The position numbers and the translations under genes were made by a program. This document shows positions 10,300 through 19,512 of a stretch of 27,585 nt of DNA, one piece after another (position 1 is the first letter of the stretch; every line of letters starts with the position of its first letter). Under the pieces are notes generated by a model that saw nothing but the letters and a program-made list of their open reading frames with translations, made no database searches and had not been told where the DNA came from. Source of the stretch: Plakobranchus ocellatus (lineage: Eukaryota; Mollusca; Gastropoda; Plakobranchidae); contig BLXT01006221.1 in the NCBI GenBank assembly GCA_019648995.1, positions 166,737 to 194,321 of the forward strand, written 5' to 3'.

Positions 10300-11240
10300 C
10301 TTTCGATATTTGTACATAGAATATTGGGTTTGTGGGAGTTTTACAGATATTTTGATTTTCTTTCACTGGAAAAAGTTTTTATCTTCTTGGTGTTCATATA
10401 AAGGCCCTTTGTTCAAAACGTTCATCGACCCTTGTTGTCGTGAGAACTGTGCCATCGGCATATCGCACATTGCTGATGTTTCTACCAGTAATGACCACTC
10501 CCTGGCTTTGAATGGCTTACCTTGAAACCAAACCTGTGTAGATACTGATCATAGAAAGCAGAGGAACGTAATTCGTATTCTACTTCTTCCAACATTAGCG
10601 CATTGGGAGGTGTTTCTTTAATCGGTATAGCTGTTTTTTGTGTCCGCAAATACTTGTGATAATTCTCAGATCTTTACCTTGTTATTGATCGTTTACAACC
10701 CATCCATTTTTTCCTTCTTTGGACAAAATGCTTTTGATTAGTTGATTTTATGTACAGTTTTTTTTTAACTTAGTTGATTTTATGTACAGTTTTTTTTTTT
10801 TAACTTATTAAACTTATGCTCACACAGTGCGGAAGTTTGAGATAACCTGTCTTGTTTCTTTGTGCTGTATGAATTCAAAATATTTTTCTCCAATTCCATC
10901 CCCTAATCTGAGTCTTACCTGTGCGGGATTACTTTTCGGAACAGTTTTGTAATATGCAGCATCAAGCTGGTGGTTCTGAAATTGTCATAATCGTTTGCCC
11001 CTGGCTTTTTATCTTGGGGAGAGCAATGTCTGTATCAAATTTTCTAGATCTTATAAAATACCCTGTGGTCTTTATTTCATTGAATGACCCATTTTCTTAC
11101 TTGCCTGTCAGAGTTAGAATTATTCTCCGATATTATTCCATCTTTTCCAAGCTTGCATTAGTTTATTTGATGTACCTCTAATTTTAGTGATAGATCGACT
11201 ATGCCCGGCATTTCAGCTTCAAAAAATGTCTGTAGGCCTA
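10300..11240 (-). pseudogene. LINE (non-LTR retrotransposon) reverse transcriptase fossil
   Basis: On the minus strand, pieces in all three frames match the order of an APE-type LINE reverse transcriptase. First comes KPGANDYDNFRTTSLM then LHITKLF (about 10998-10930), usual family form KPGANECELHRTISLMSHITKL. Next is a remnant of the motif-A area (about 10840-10700), then SENYHKYLRTQKTAIPIK (about 10670-10615), family form KDLRLI..IYW.QKAAIRI. Last is the palm motif ITGRNISNVRYADGTVL (about 10488-10438), family form GGRNINNLRYADDTVL, then KGLYMNTKK (about 10408-10382). The second catalytic Asp of YADD is Gly, and stops and frameshifts are frequent, so it is dead. Homology is from memory of the family. 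The clade is uncertain (RTE/Jockey-like mollusc LINEs have this text). Confidence 0.85.
10738..10804. repeat. Tandem duplication of a 32-35 bp unit inside the LINE fossil
   Basis: Two adjacent copies of TTAGTTGATTTTATGTACAG plus a T-run and AAC: 10738-10769 with 9 T and 10770-10804 with 12 T. The copies differ only in T-run length. By alignment to the family order they fall in the motif-A (FIDYTKAFD) region of the reverse transcriptase, so a piece of the dead LINE was duplicated. Confidence 0.9.
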
Positions 11241-11535
11241 CAATATACTTATCCATTTTTATATATATATTTTTGACAATTTGATGCATTTCCATTTTCA
11301 TTTTGAAGTATTCTGCTTTTTATTTCAGTATTCCCCCATTACTACAGCTTAGTAATCATTAGTGTTTCTTCACGATTGCCTTTACAATATTGCGCTCCTT
11401 TAACTAGTCGTGTTTTTTCTTCTTTGTTGCATTGGTTCAACAAGTAGCTAATGCCTTATTGCGGTTTTTTTTCCCCTCTGTGTTCCTTTCTTTCACTAAT
11501 TCTAGTATCTCATATTCCATGTCGCTTGTGACTTA
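11241..11535 (-). pseudogene. Probable upstream linker of the same LINE fossil
   Basis: Minus-strand reading gives MEYEILELVKERN (about 11521-11483) and, after degraded sequence, KYIVGLQTFFEAEMPGIVD (about 11255-11200). These resemble the region between endonuclease and reverse transcriptase in these LINEs (EEILELMEERR... and ...EYI.ELF...). The match is weaker than in the reverse transcriptase. No endonuclease motifs were found further out. Confidence 0.4.
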
Positions 11536-11707
11536 CAATTCGACATTTACAAGTAACTGTATGAAGCAGAATTCAGCATCACAACATAGTGCGGGTGTAA
11601 GTTATAGCGGTTATCTTTTCTGTTCGTTTTTTTTTTTTTCTCTGGAGTCTTTCAGTGTGAAGTGGATATAAATGCTTGTGCGCAATCTTTTCTCCAGAAA
11701 AGTAGGG

Positions 11708-11845
11708 AATTAATGGCTCAAGGGCTAGTGAACCCGCTACAGGGATCCTTCCGTCGTGGGTTCGCGTGCGAGTTCCCCACCGATGGCTTGCCATAACTAG
11801 GGCCTGAAAATCTGAGATCATCTTGTTGAGATATGGGCTATATCA
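11708..11845 (+). mobile_element. tRNA-derived SINE, family 1, copy B
   Basis: The plus strand has an A-box-like TAATGGCTCAAGGGCTAGTG, a B-box area GTGGGTTCGCGTGCGAGTTC with what looks like a small insertion, and the family core (CTAGGGCCTGAAAATCTGAG, then ATCATCTTGTTGAG, ending ATATGGGCTA). The head matches copy D closely around ACAGGGATCCTTCCGTCGTG. It is diverged and non-coding. Confidence 0.8.
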
Positions 11846-12051
11846 ACAGAAACCAGACCAATAGCTTCAAGACTATACACTTCGATGGCTCGATCTGCGA
11901 ATGCACTATCGACTTTTGAGTAGAGCAGCCTAAAATAAAAATCTATCGAACGGAAAATCCTCTCAGAAATTTTGCCACAAGTTGGCAGAGATAGGTTTAA
12001 TTAATGTTTGTTCTAAGAGACAAAATTGCTTGACATTTTCGTTAACCTTTC

Positions 12052-12056
<5 letters not shown>

Positions 12057-12125
<69 letters not shown>
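12057..12125. repeat. (CT)n microsatellite, 69 bp, pure
   Basis: An uninterrupted CT dinucleotide run. Serine/leucine and Arg/Glu ORFs over it are artefacts of the repeat. Confidence 0.97.
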
Positions 12126-12127
<2 letters not shown>

Positions 12128-13365
12128 CATAAAGAATTATAAGTCTGAGATGGGAATCCAATATATATTCTCTTCTTTTTAAAGGTCGCAGATATTGTTA
12201 TGAACAGTAAAGGTGAATACGGATTTTTTTTTTTCTTTTTACTTTCTCGTCTCCTTAAGCTCTGCCAATGATTTAAGATTTCATACAAAAGCATATCTGC
12301 ATCAATTTTTGAGAGCGATAATGGTAAGTCTTTCTTTAAAACAACGGTCTGCTAATTTTTGGCGTATGATTTGGTTCTCCCACGATAGCCACTCAAGATT
12401 TGCTTCTCGTCCCTGCACCTCTATCTTCAGCACCATCTCACGCCGATACATAATTATTCATAAACTAATCATTGCTCATCATATTTTGCTCTTTAGGTGG
12501 TTTTTAAATACTTCTAACGTGATGGAAATCCTGTATTAATTTCTTTCTGTTCTATTTTCCGCTCGTTTTTAAATTCCAAAGGGTTATTTTCAAAAACACT
12601 GTCTGTATCCGGCATTTTATTCTTAAAAAAGCTTGGAGAAAATTGGAGCATCTTCACATAAGATTAATAATAAATGGCTAGCTTTTAATTAGTAATCACT
12701 TGCTCAGGCCCAAGGCAAGGCTTTGCGTGAAAATTAGGGAACGACTAATTAATGAGATCTTTTTTTTTAGAGAGAGCATGTTTAAACTGTGAAATCAAAC
12801 ATCGGAGTCTCTTGCTTTATGTTGAAGTTTATCACATGGGTACAAATCCTCTTTTTCTTTATCTTTGAGAGTGATAAAATCTATACAAAAAAAATAATAA
12901 AAAAGCCACTTTTTCAGAAAATCGTGTTTACTTTTCCTTTTCTAGCGGTAAAATCAGTATGCAATCAACGTTAAATTCTCTTTCGGGTTAAAAAGGAGGT
13001 TTGTTTCGATTTTGCCAGAGTTTTAAAAACTGGCCTTGTTTCCACTTTGCTAGGGTTTTAAAAAGGGGGTTGTTTTTACTTTTCTAGTGTTAAAATCAGC
13101 ACATGTTAAAATATAAATCTGTTCATTATTTTAGAATCATAGAGACTCATAACAAAACCTAGCACATTGGTATGTTTGCTTAGAGTTGAATGTAAGGGAC
13201 AGTGACAGATACACGCTAACTATGAGACCTGCAGAGAGTATAACGCATGATAATTCTCCAGACATTTCTCCTGTTATCTGGTGGTGAGTGTAAGGTCTCA
13301 TCCGTAAAACATGCCCTACGGCCTGTCAGAGCTTCAAGATTCACATTTTAAAAAAGAAAGGGTAC
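12126..13365. other. AT-rich DNA with no supported gene
   Basis: A 108-codon plus ORF (12213-12539) and a 61-codon ORF (12789-12974) have no recognisable domain. TTTTAAAAA(G/C)(T/G)GG-type words recur at about 12988-13000, 13020-13034 and 13055-13070, each with GTTTCGATTTTGCC-like text nearby. This may be a degraded short tandem duplication of about 40 bases. Confidence 0.45.
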
Positions 13366-13399
13366 GGAGGGAGAGGGGGAAGGAGAGGAAGGGGGAGGG
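13366..13399 (+). other. G-rich tract, possible G-quadruplex
   Basis: Four G-tracts of at least three (GGG, GGGGG, GGGGG, GGG) lie within 34 bases of pure purine. One loop is about 11 bases, longer than in the standard G4 pattern. It falls in a 74-codon ORF (13311-13535) of unremarkable, Arg/Lys/Glu-rich composition. Confidence 0.45.
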
Positions 13400-13535
13400 A
13401 CTCCATTCTCTGGATGAACCGCTTAGGCGAGGAAGGATTAAATCGGCTCTTACTTACAAAACTGGCGAACTGAATGAGAAGTGTTTTAAATGTTGTTTAA
13501 GGCAAGGTCTAAGTAAAACGGAGAAAAGCATGTAA

Positions 13536-14299
13536 GACTTTCATTTCTGAATATTTTAAAGTAAAGCCCTACAAACATGAAGAAAGGTTAAGTTCAAAGA
13601 AAATGAAGATATAACACAGACCCTGTCTTTTAACTGCCTTTTAAGTTTTATCAACTGTATTAAGTTCTTCCAAAAATGTTTTCTATATTGCATTCTTCGT
13701 ATTAAAATATTTATTTTATGTTTTAATCATATATATTCTTGCTTCAACCCAATTCCTTAATACATTGAATGTGTTGCACTATTTATATTGGGTGCGATTG
13801 TATAGACACTTGATTCAGAAGACTATGAGAGGGCCCAAGAACGATGTCTCTCTATCGTTCAGAAATGTTTTGTTTAAAGCCTTTCGATTTTCTTTGGTTT
13901 AATCTAATTGCTCCGGTACCAGATTCATCATCTAGTTATTTTTCAGTAGCTACAGTTGATGTTTCATGTATAGTTGTATTCACTTAGCAGAGGTCTACAA
14001 GCGAAGCTTTGCCTAAATTAACTGATTAACTGATTTCCGTAAGCAAACATCAAGCCGATAAGCATGAGATGCTACGAGGATAATGAAGTTCTCGACTTAG
14101 ATCTATGCCATGGGTGTGATAGAAAAGTTTCACTGGCCATGGTTTAACATCTCCCATGTTACATTAGGATCTTATACGGAGACGGATGCTCCCGTCAGCC
14201 AAGTTTTTGGCTCTGAAAATGAAGTTCTTTAAGAAAAGAATTCCTTTAGATTCTCGGTTCCTGAACTAATGTTTTGGGAGGTTGGAAAAAGAAATAAAG
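13536..14299. other. AT-rich DNA with no supported gene
   Basis: Only short ORFs. A 28-codon ATG frame near 14064-14150 (MRCYEDNEVLDLDLCHGC...) looks unusually well composed but has no support beyond that. Confidence 0.4.
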
Positions 14300-14462
14300 N
14301 TTTTTTTTTTTTTTTTTTTTTTGTTTAACTGGAAAGAAAAGCAGGGGGGTGAATGGGGAATAATGGAGAGAAATAGGGAGGGGGCGGGGAAAGAGAGGGA
14401 AAGATAGAGGAGGATGGGAAATAGAAAGAGAGAGTGAGAAAGGTGGGAGGAGAGGGGATCAA
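14300..14462. repeat. N, T22 run, then purine-rich GA/G tract
   Basis: An ambiguous base at 14300 begins a 22-base T run (14301-14322). After a short unique spacer, about 125 bases are nearly all purine with G-runs (GGGGGG, GGGG, GGGAGGGGGCGGGG). The N probably marks uncertain homopolymer length. Confidence 0.8.
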
Positions 14463-14880
14463 GATAAACATACGGTTAGATTCATTCTCTCATGAAGAAG
14501 AATGTATACGCACTCAATCTTTCATATTACCAGTTTTATATCATGCTCTCATGATAAAACCGAATTTACAAACCAGCGTTCTGTGAAGAAGTCATCGATA
14601 TTTACATTCCATTGACTATAAAACTTTAATGTTCTCAAGTTCAATTTTAAGTTTTGCCCTTTTTTCTTTGTTCCATTACCAAGCCATCGATTAAAACTAA
14701 GTCCCACTTAAACCATCAGCTCTTACCCGCAGCAGTTGTTTTTTGAATGGACGGTTTCTATCATGTTCCATACAACGGTTATTTTTTTCTAGAGTTGCTA
14801 TTAAATAGCTGTAGTTGACCTTTAAAAATCTTCTCTAACCTAGGGAGTATCTAAACACCGATAAGAGAGGCAAAATGGGT

Positions 14881-14970
14881 GTGGTGGAGGGTAGAGAGAT
14901 AGAGAGAAAGAAAGAGAAGTAAAAAGGAAAAAGAGAAAGTAAAGAGAGAGGGGTAGAGAGCGAAGGATGA
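14881..14970. repeat. Purine-rich GA/AAAG tract
   Basis: About 90 bases of nearly uninterrupted A/G (GAGAGATAGAGAGAAAGAAAG and similar) in otherwise mixed DNA. It is a degenerate GA microsatellite. Confidence 0.75.
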
Positions 14971-15629
14971 ATATACCAATATTAGCGCAGACGTCTTAAA
15001 TTAAACCTCAAAATCGTATAAATGAGATTGTTTGATTTGATAGCGGAATGGCCTGACTGAAAGCCGTCCTTTATGATCAATGTTTCCCGTAGTCTCAATC
15101 TGTAAACTTTCCTAGAGTCTAATTATAACTACAGAAAAGCGAAAAGTATTTTAATTAATTCCAAAGCTTCTCTTCAAACTCCACAATTAATGTTGAAATG
15201 TTTGAAGAGACACTCCGAATTCATGCTATCTCAAGTTAGTTTTGAAAACCAAATTTTCGTTTCATGAGTTCCAGTGCATAGATTACTCAAGGAAATAAAC
15301 AAGAAGAAAAGGTTACAGCTCTCCACATGAACTTGACATTTGACTGACAACTCTTATTCGTTTAATCTAGAAAAACCGGCCCACCTTCTACGACTCTCCC
15401 CCAACTGGGGTTAAACATGATCCTTATATTAACAGAACTCGAGCGAAAAAAGGGTCAATATTTAGTTGTTCATTTCTTTCTACATTGCTACTTCAGCCAG
15501 GGAAAAAAAATATAAACCTGTTTTTCTTTCAAAATCTAGTTATCAAATAAATTCACCGCGTCGTCTTGGAAATGTTTCTAGATTTAATTTAAGAAAATAG
15601 GTTATGGCATCACTAATTCTTGAATACTC
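14971..15629. other. AT-rich DNA with no supported gene
   Basis: No supported gene and no repeat recognised. Stops are frequent on both strands. Confidence 0.45.
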
Positions 15630-15689
15630 TTTATTTTTTTCATTCATCCCCACAAAAAAAAGTATTTTTATTTTACATGACACTGCTTA

Positions 15690-15908
15690 CTAGTATTTAA
15701 CTTTCTTCCCCAAATCAATGGCGGACATCATGAGGTTTTCAATCTTGGCTTTCAAGGTGTGTTTTTCAGCTGATATTTTCATTTTATTATGTTTACTCTG
15801 CCGGGTAGTTTGGGTGTTTAAGAGATGAAACAAAACCTGCTTCATAAAAAAAATAGTTTCCAGAATAGGAAAGGTATCTTTCACAGTCAAGACCATCCGA
15901 AATCTCAT
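15690..15908 (-). CDS. Possible 3'-terminal exon, unidentified
   Basis: A 72-codon minus-strand frame starts MRFRMVLTVKDTFPILETIF and ends SAIDLGKKVKY-stop. A good acceptor (CGCCTCTTCAG) directly precedes the ATG; the frame also stays open upstream to about 15953. On the minus strand AATAAA occurs at 15672-15667, about 18 bases past the stop, and again at 15635-15630. The peptide is basic near its end (QSKHNKMKISAEKHTLKAK) and not low-complexity. I do not recognise the family. A terminal exon or an old processed pseudogene are both possible, and AATAAA is common in AT-rich DNA. A family-1 SINE lies immediately upstream. Confidence 0.22.
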   Translation of the reverse strand: MRFRMVLTVKDTFPILETIFFMKQVLFHLLNTQTTRQSKHNKMKISAEKHTLKAKIENLMMSAIDLGKKVKY

Positions 15909-15975
15909 CTGAAGAGGCGTTCCTATGATGAACTGATGAAGTACAGGAGGTTTGATTTATGTGTATGTAGGACTA

Positions 15976-16115
15976 GAGTATCCACTTCATGGTGATGTCA
16001 GCCTTTCAGGGCACCGTCAGACCAGGCCGTCGCTGACGGGTGCTAGCTCACGACTAACATAAGGACAGCCTGCATATCTCAGGGCGGGCCCGGTAGCTAC
16101 TATGCCACCAACGTC
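15976..16115 (-). mobile_element. tRNA-derived SINE, family 1, copy F
   Basis: On the minus strand it has an A box GTGGCATAGTAGCTACCGGG, a decayed B box around CGTGAGCTAGCACCC and the core GTGCCCTGAAAGGCTGACAT then CACCATGAAGTGGAT. It keeps the family's order and spacing but is among the most diverged copies. Confidence 0.65.
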
Positions 16116-16779
16116 ATAAATGAGAGGAGGAAGAGGGTAGAAGACTGCGAGGACACTGTAAAGGGTTTATTAAATATGTTGATAGCGATGGTGGGATTGA
16201 AGATATTAATGATGTGTTGATTAACATAATGTGGAGGGGTAAGATATAGATGACGAAAATGCTGATTATCCTGATCAGCATTTGAATCATAATAATGATG
16301 GCGGTGATGACAAAGGTGGCACTTATGGTGTCTTTAATGGAGACGAACGGAAAGATAATAAATATAACCACAAATGTACTTTACACTTATATATATAAGA
16401 TACGGAGAGGCCTTGTCTCGATATCGTACTCATTTAAGGCGTATAATGCCATCGACTACAGAGTAACCGATAAAGTGATTATTAATTTTTTTTTAGACAG
16501 ATTCGAATAAGCAAGAATAATGTTAGATTTTAAGTTTGATTCCTCCCTTTTTTTCATCGAGATTTTTCCGAAGTTTAAAACTTCAATATTTTTGCACTAA
16601 TCTCTATCACAAAGCTCATTACAATGCAGTTTCTGGGTGTAGCAATGATTCCATTTGTTCAAGTATGAATTTCGACCCACTTGGGCTAGTCCTGTACTTG
16701 TTGCACTTGATCATAATTTGATCTAACCTAATGGATGACGAGAATAATCTCTAATGTAAGTTACCGTTTCTGTCATTTA

Positions 16780-16782
<3 letters not shown>
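16116..16782. other. AT-rich DNA with no supported gene
   Basis: Includes an irregular GATGATG/TAATGATGG-rich stretch (about 16175-16315) that gives overlapping Met/Ile/Ser-rich ORFs on both strands. No domain is recognised. Confidence 0.5.
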
Positions 16783-16831
<49 letters not shown>

Positions 16832-16920
16832 NNNNNNNNNNNNNNNNNNNNNNNNNNNNNNNNNNNNNNNNNNNNNNNNNNNNNNNNNNNNNNNNCTCTC
16901 GCTCGCTCGCTCTCTCAACC
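16783..16920. repeat. (CT)n microsatellite with 64-base assembly gap
   Basis: A CT run from 16783 to 16831, then N at 16832-16895, then CTCTCGCTCGCTCGCTCTCT. The gap lies inside the array, so the real repeat length is unknown. Confidence 0.97.
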
Positions 16921-17342
16921 TTTTCGCTCTCTCTTTTCACTTTCTTTTTCCTCTTTTACTCACTGTCAAGTTTTCTGTCCAGCGTTCATTTTCATCATAA
17001 ATAGCTAAAATCCTCTGTATTAATAAAATTCAGTGATGACTTAGGTCGTTTTACTGTAATACTCTTAGATCCTAATATTTAGAGTCATAAAATTCAAATA
17101 AATCTCAATAGGGAATTTGCTTTGGACATAGATAATGAAATTTGTTTTACAGAAATTATTATTTACATTACATGAAATTATAGATTCGTGATTTTATAAT
17201 AATTTCTAAATTAATGTCTTCCAGCACAAGATTAACTTCACATCGTTTCCATTTTTATTTTTTTTTTATTTTTCGTTTTCTCGTCGAAAGACTAAAAATC
17301 GCGGCTTCGACACTATGAAGATAGACGCGAGTACTGCTACTA

Positions 17343-17347
17343 CTTTT

Positions 17348-17378
<31 letters not shown>

Positions 17379-17426
17379 CGACGACGACGACGACGACGAC
17401 AACGACTACTACTACTACTACTACTG

Positions 17427-17461
<35 letters not shown>

Positions 17462-17485
17462 AACGCTGTTTCTATTTTATTACAA

Positions 17486-17544
<59 letters not shown>

Positions 17545-17545
17545 T
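17343..17545. repeat. Compound trinucleotide microsatellite ACG-ACT-GCT-ATT
   Basis: Four arrays follow one another: (ACG)n at about 17348-17400 with one ATG interruption, (ACT)n at about 17403-17425, (TGC)n at about 17425-17461, then after a 27-base spacer (ATT)n at about 17489-17544. Neighbouring units differ by one or two bases, suggesting stepwise seeding from a parent array. Each frame is open, so both strands show long homopolymeric ORFs (Thr, Ala, Leu; Asn, Ala, Val) that I do not treat as genes. Confidence 0.95.
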
Positions 17546-17904
17546 CGCCTTTGATTATAGAAAAAGTCTTTCAATTTCACACTAGCACAAAAATTAAAGT
17601 ATACTAGAGAACAGCAAGATATTTTTCTCTTAATTATATAGTAGTATAAGATAATCAAGCCAAACTATGCGGTAAAGTTCGATTTATCGACAGTTCAATA
17701 GATTTTTGTGTCGTGTGTCGTAGTCTCAAAGTGTATGACAAGGCAAAGAATGTGGTGGAATCTTTTGTTCTATAACTTAAATGGTGTAATTACGTGCTTG
17801 GGTTTGGAGGAGATGAAGAACGCATGATAATTGGTCCACTAAAAAAGAGGGGTCGATTTTTTTCCAAGTTTGTGTGGGCGTCGAGCTTATCTATTCCTTT
17901 TCTC

Positions 17905-18060
17905 CAACTGAGTGGCACAGTGGGTGCCGAATCTACTCTGCAATCTCTCCGCGATTTTCTGTTGCGATTTCAAGCTCGAGTCCGTTGCGGACGCTCTGGC
18001 CTGCCAAGGGCCTGAAAACCTGAGATCACATTATTGTGGATGGGCTTAACCCTTGTTGTG
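17905..18060 (+). mobile_element. tRNA-derived SINE, family 1, copy C
   Basis: The best-preserved head in the window. The A box GAGTGGCACAGTGGGTGCCG fits TRGCNNAGYGG. The B box AGCTCGAGTCC (about 17974-17984) differs by one base from GNTCGANNCC with T. The core reads CTGCCAAGGGCCTGAAAACC, then TGAGATCACATTATTGTGGA and TGGGCTTAACCC. The A-to-B spacing is slightly long for a tRNA. A 73-codon ORF covers part of it by chance. This copy is the best reference for the family here. Confidence 0.85.
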
Positions 18061-18330
18061 TCACTTTTTAATTCGGTCTATGTAATTTTTTTTTTTCATA
18101 AAACCAACAGTAAAGTGTGTTTTTGTCCTAAACGCTTTTAAAAATTTAATAGGCCTATATTTAATTTGAAAAAGTTTTCAGTTTTACTATCGATTAATGA
18201 TATGCTTCTGAAAAAAAAAGTCTCTTCACAGCTTTAATCATCCACAATTTATCTTTTTTGTTGCGATCATCTTCTCAGTTCATTGCTTCACAAAGTTCTA
18301 TTCTTCGCTTCATAAACTACAACTTTTCTG
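18061..18330. other. AT-rich DNA, nothing recognised
   Basis: T-rich spacer with no supported feature. Confidence 0.4.
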
Positions 18331-18648
18331 CTAGGCCTGAAACATCACCTTATTTTGCACATCATTGATCCCGGTACCGTTCAAGTCTAAATTAAGGCTG
18401 GTTATCCTTATGTTTTCGCTCTTAATAGAGAGTTCTTTTTTCTTTTCTTTGACTATTTTTTGTAAAACTGCGTTTATTATCTTGGTAAAGTTTATCTCCG
18501 TGAAGGACGTCGTACAATTTCTACAACACTGCGCCGGTGGTAACGGTGCTAAAGTAATTATCACTTTGCAATTCTGAATGCAGATGGGACTCCTTTGATT
18601 AGGCGATTCACTTGCTCTAAATAAGCTCAAACAGTGGTAGTCTCCCAA
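18331..18648 (-). CDS. Hypothetical ORF of 105 codons, doubtful
   Basis: An ATG-started minus-strand frame, one of the few long ORFs here that is not low-complexity. It includes a Pro/Cys segment APLPPAQCCRNC and a basic middle LQKIVKEKKKELSIKSENI, and ends NKVMFQA-stop. No domain, signal peptide or membrane segment is evident. No polyadenylation or splice context supports it. The first bases past its 3' end contain a short match to the SINE core (AGGCCTGAAA), which may be chance. Confidence 0.12.
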   Translation of the reverse strand: MGDYHCLSLFRASESPNQRSPICIQNCKVIITLAPLPPAQCCRNCTTSFTEINFTKIINAVLQKIVKEKKKELSIKSENIRITSLNLDLNGTGINDVQNKVMFQA

Positions 18649-19135
18649 TGAATGGGTAAATATAATTAGATCGATTATCTTTATCTTCTGAAAAAAAAAA
18701 AGATGTATTAGATTAAATGCAACTAGATCTATTTCGAAATCCCAATAGGAACGCTTAATTTAATCTGGGAAATCCTAAAGATGTTTTATCCAAAATCATA
18801 CATATCTAAATGATTGGCATCATTAAATCTGAAACCAAGTGCAGGTCTAAATCTATATCTAGTGGTTCGCCTCAGCATTGAGATATTTTTTGTATGTTTA
18901 AACAAGGCGCTTCTTGGAAAACCTTATTTGAACTTCAGATTGAAAATATTTTTACTGAGATCTAGAATCTGCGAGAGCCATATTGCGATCAACCAAATTT
19001 AACATCAATCTAGAATCTATATCCATAAGTATTTGTGAAACTCAGATGGCAAAAGATTGTTTGTCTCTTTATATTTAGACATTAGTTATTGCCATTTTTT
19101 ACCATAAACACAAGACGAAATCTGGAAGAAAAAAA

Positions 19136-19138
<3 letters not shown>
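18649..19138. other. AT-rich DNA with scattered CTAGAT-type words
   Basis: AACTAGATCTATTTCG, CTAAATCTATATCTAG and ATCTAGAATCTATAT words recur, like the patch at 2575-2890. There is no supported gene. Confidence 0.45.

Positions 19139-19189
<51 letters not shown>
19139..19189. repeat. (TA)n microsatellite, about 51 bp
   Basis: A pure TA dinucleotide run. It is self-complementary and can extrude as a cruciform. Confidence 0.97.
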
Positions 19190-19193
<4 letters not shown>

Positions 19194-19384
19194 TATGAAA
19201 TTGAACATTGGGCTTCAGAGTAGGATCTACTGTCAGTAAGTTTTGACTCTAGTCTTAATAGTGAAGAAAAGTGAAGTAAGTTCCATGCCAGGTCCAAGCT
19301 TTGGGGAATCAGAAGGAAATTCTGCGTAAGTTTGCCATTGTTTTTCTCGCTGCCTGTACTTTCATCGTGTCTCAAAGAGATCTA

Positions 19385-19512
19385 GCTGCCCATGCCATGC
19401 TAGGTTGACACGGGGGAGCAGTAATAGATTGACCCTGCCCGGATTGAGATTCGAGCCTCGGCCGTTTCACGTGGTAGCCATCAAGCCTACCAGATGAGCC
19501 ACCGCTGCTCCA
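19385..19512 (-). mobile_element. tRNA-derived SINE, family 2
   Basis: On the minus strand the head starts GGAGCAGCGGTGGCTCATCT, with A box TGGCTCATCTGG. The B box GGCTCGAATCTC lies about 40 bases later. After it comes CAATCCGGGCAGGGTC and CTGCTCCCCCGTGTCAAC. The tail has none of the GGGCCTGAAA core of the other copies, so it is a separate family. Both Pol III boxes are close to consensus, which suggests a younger copy than most family-1 copies. Confidence 0.78.

Noticed and set aside
17266-17658. 130- and 79-codon ORFs with Asn, Ala, Val, Thr and Leu runs
   Set aside because: They are frames of the compound trinucleotide repeat. Trinucleotide arrays are open in every frame whose unit is not a stop.
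18333-18360. Possible further family-1 SINE fragment (AGGCCTGAAA...CATCACCTTATTTTG)
   Set aside because: About 25 bases resemble the core with a gap, but there is no head or B box. Too short to separate from chance.
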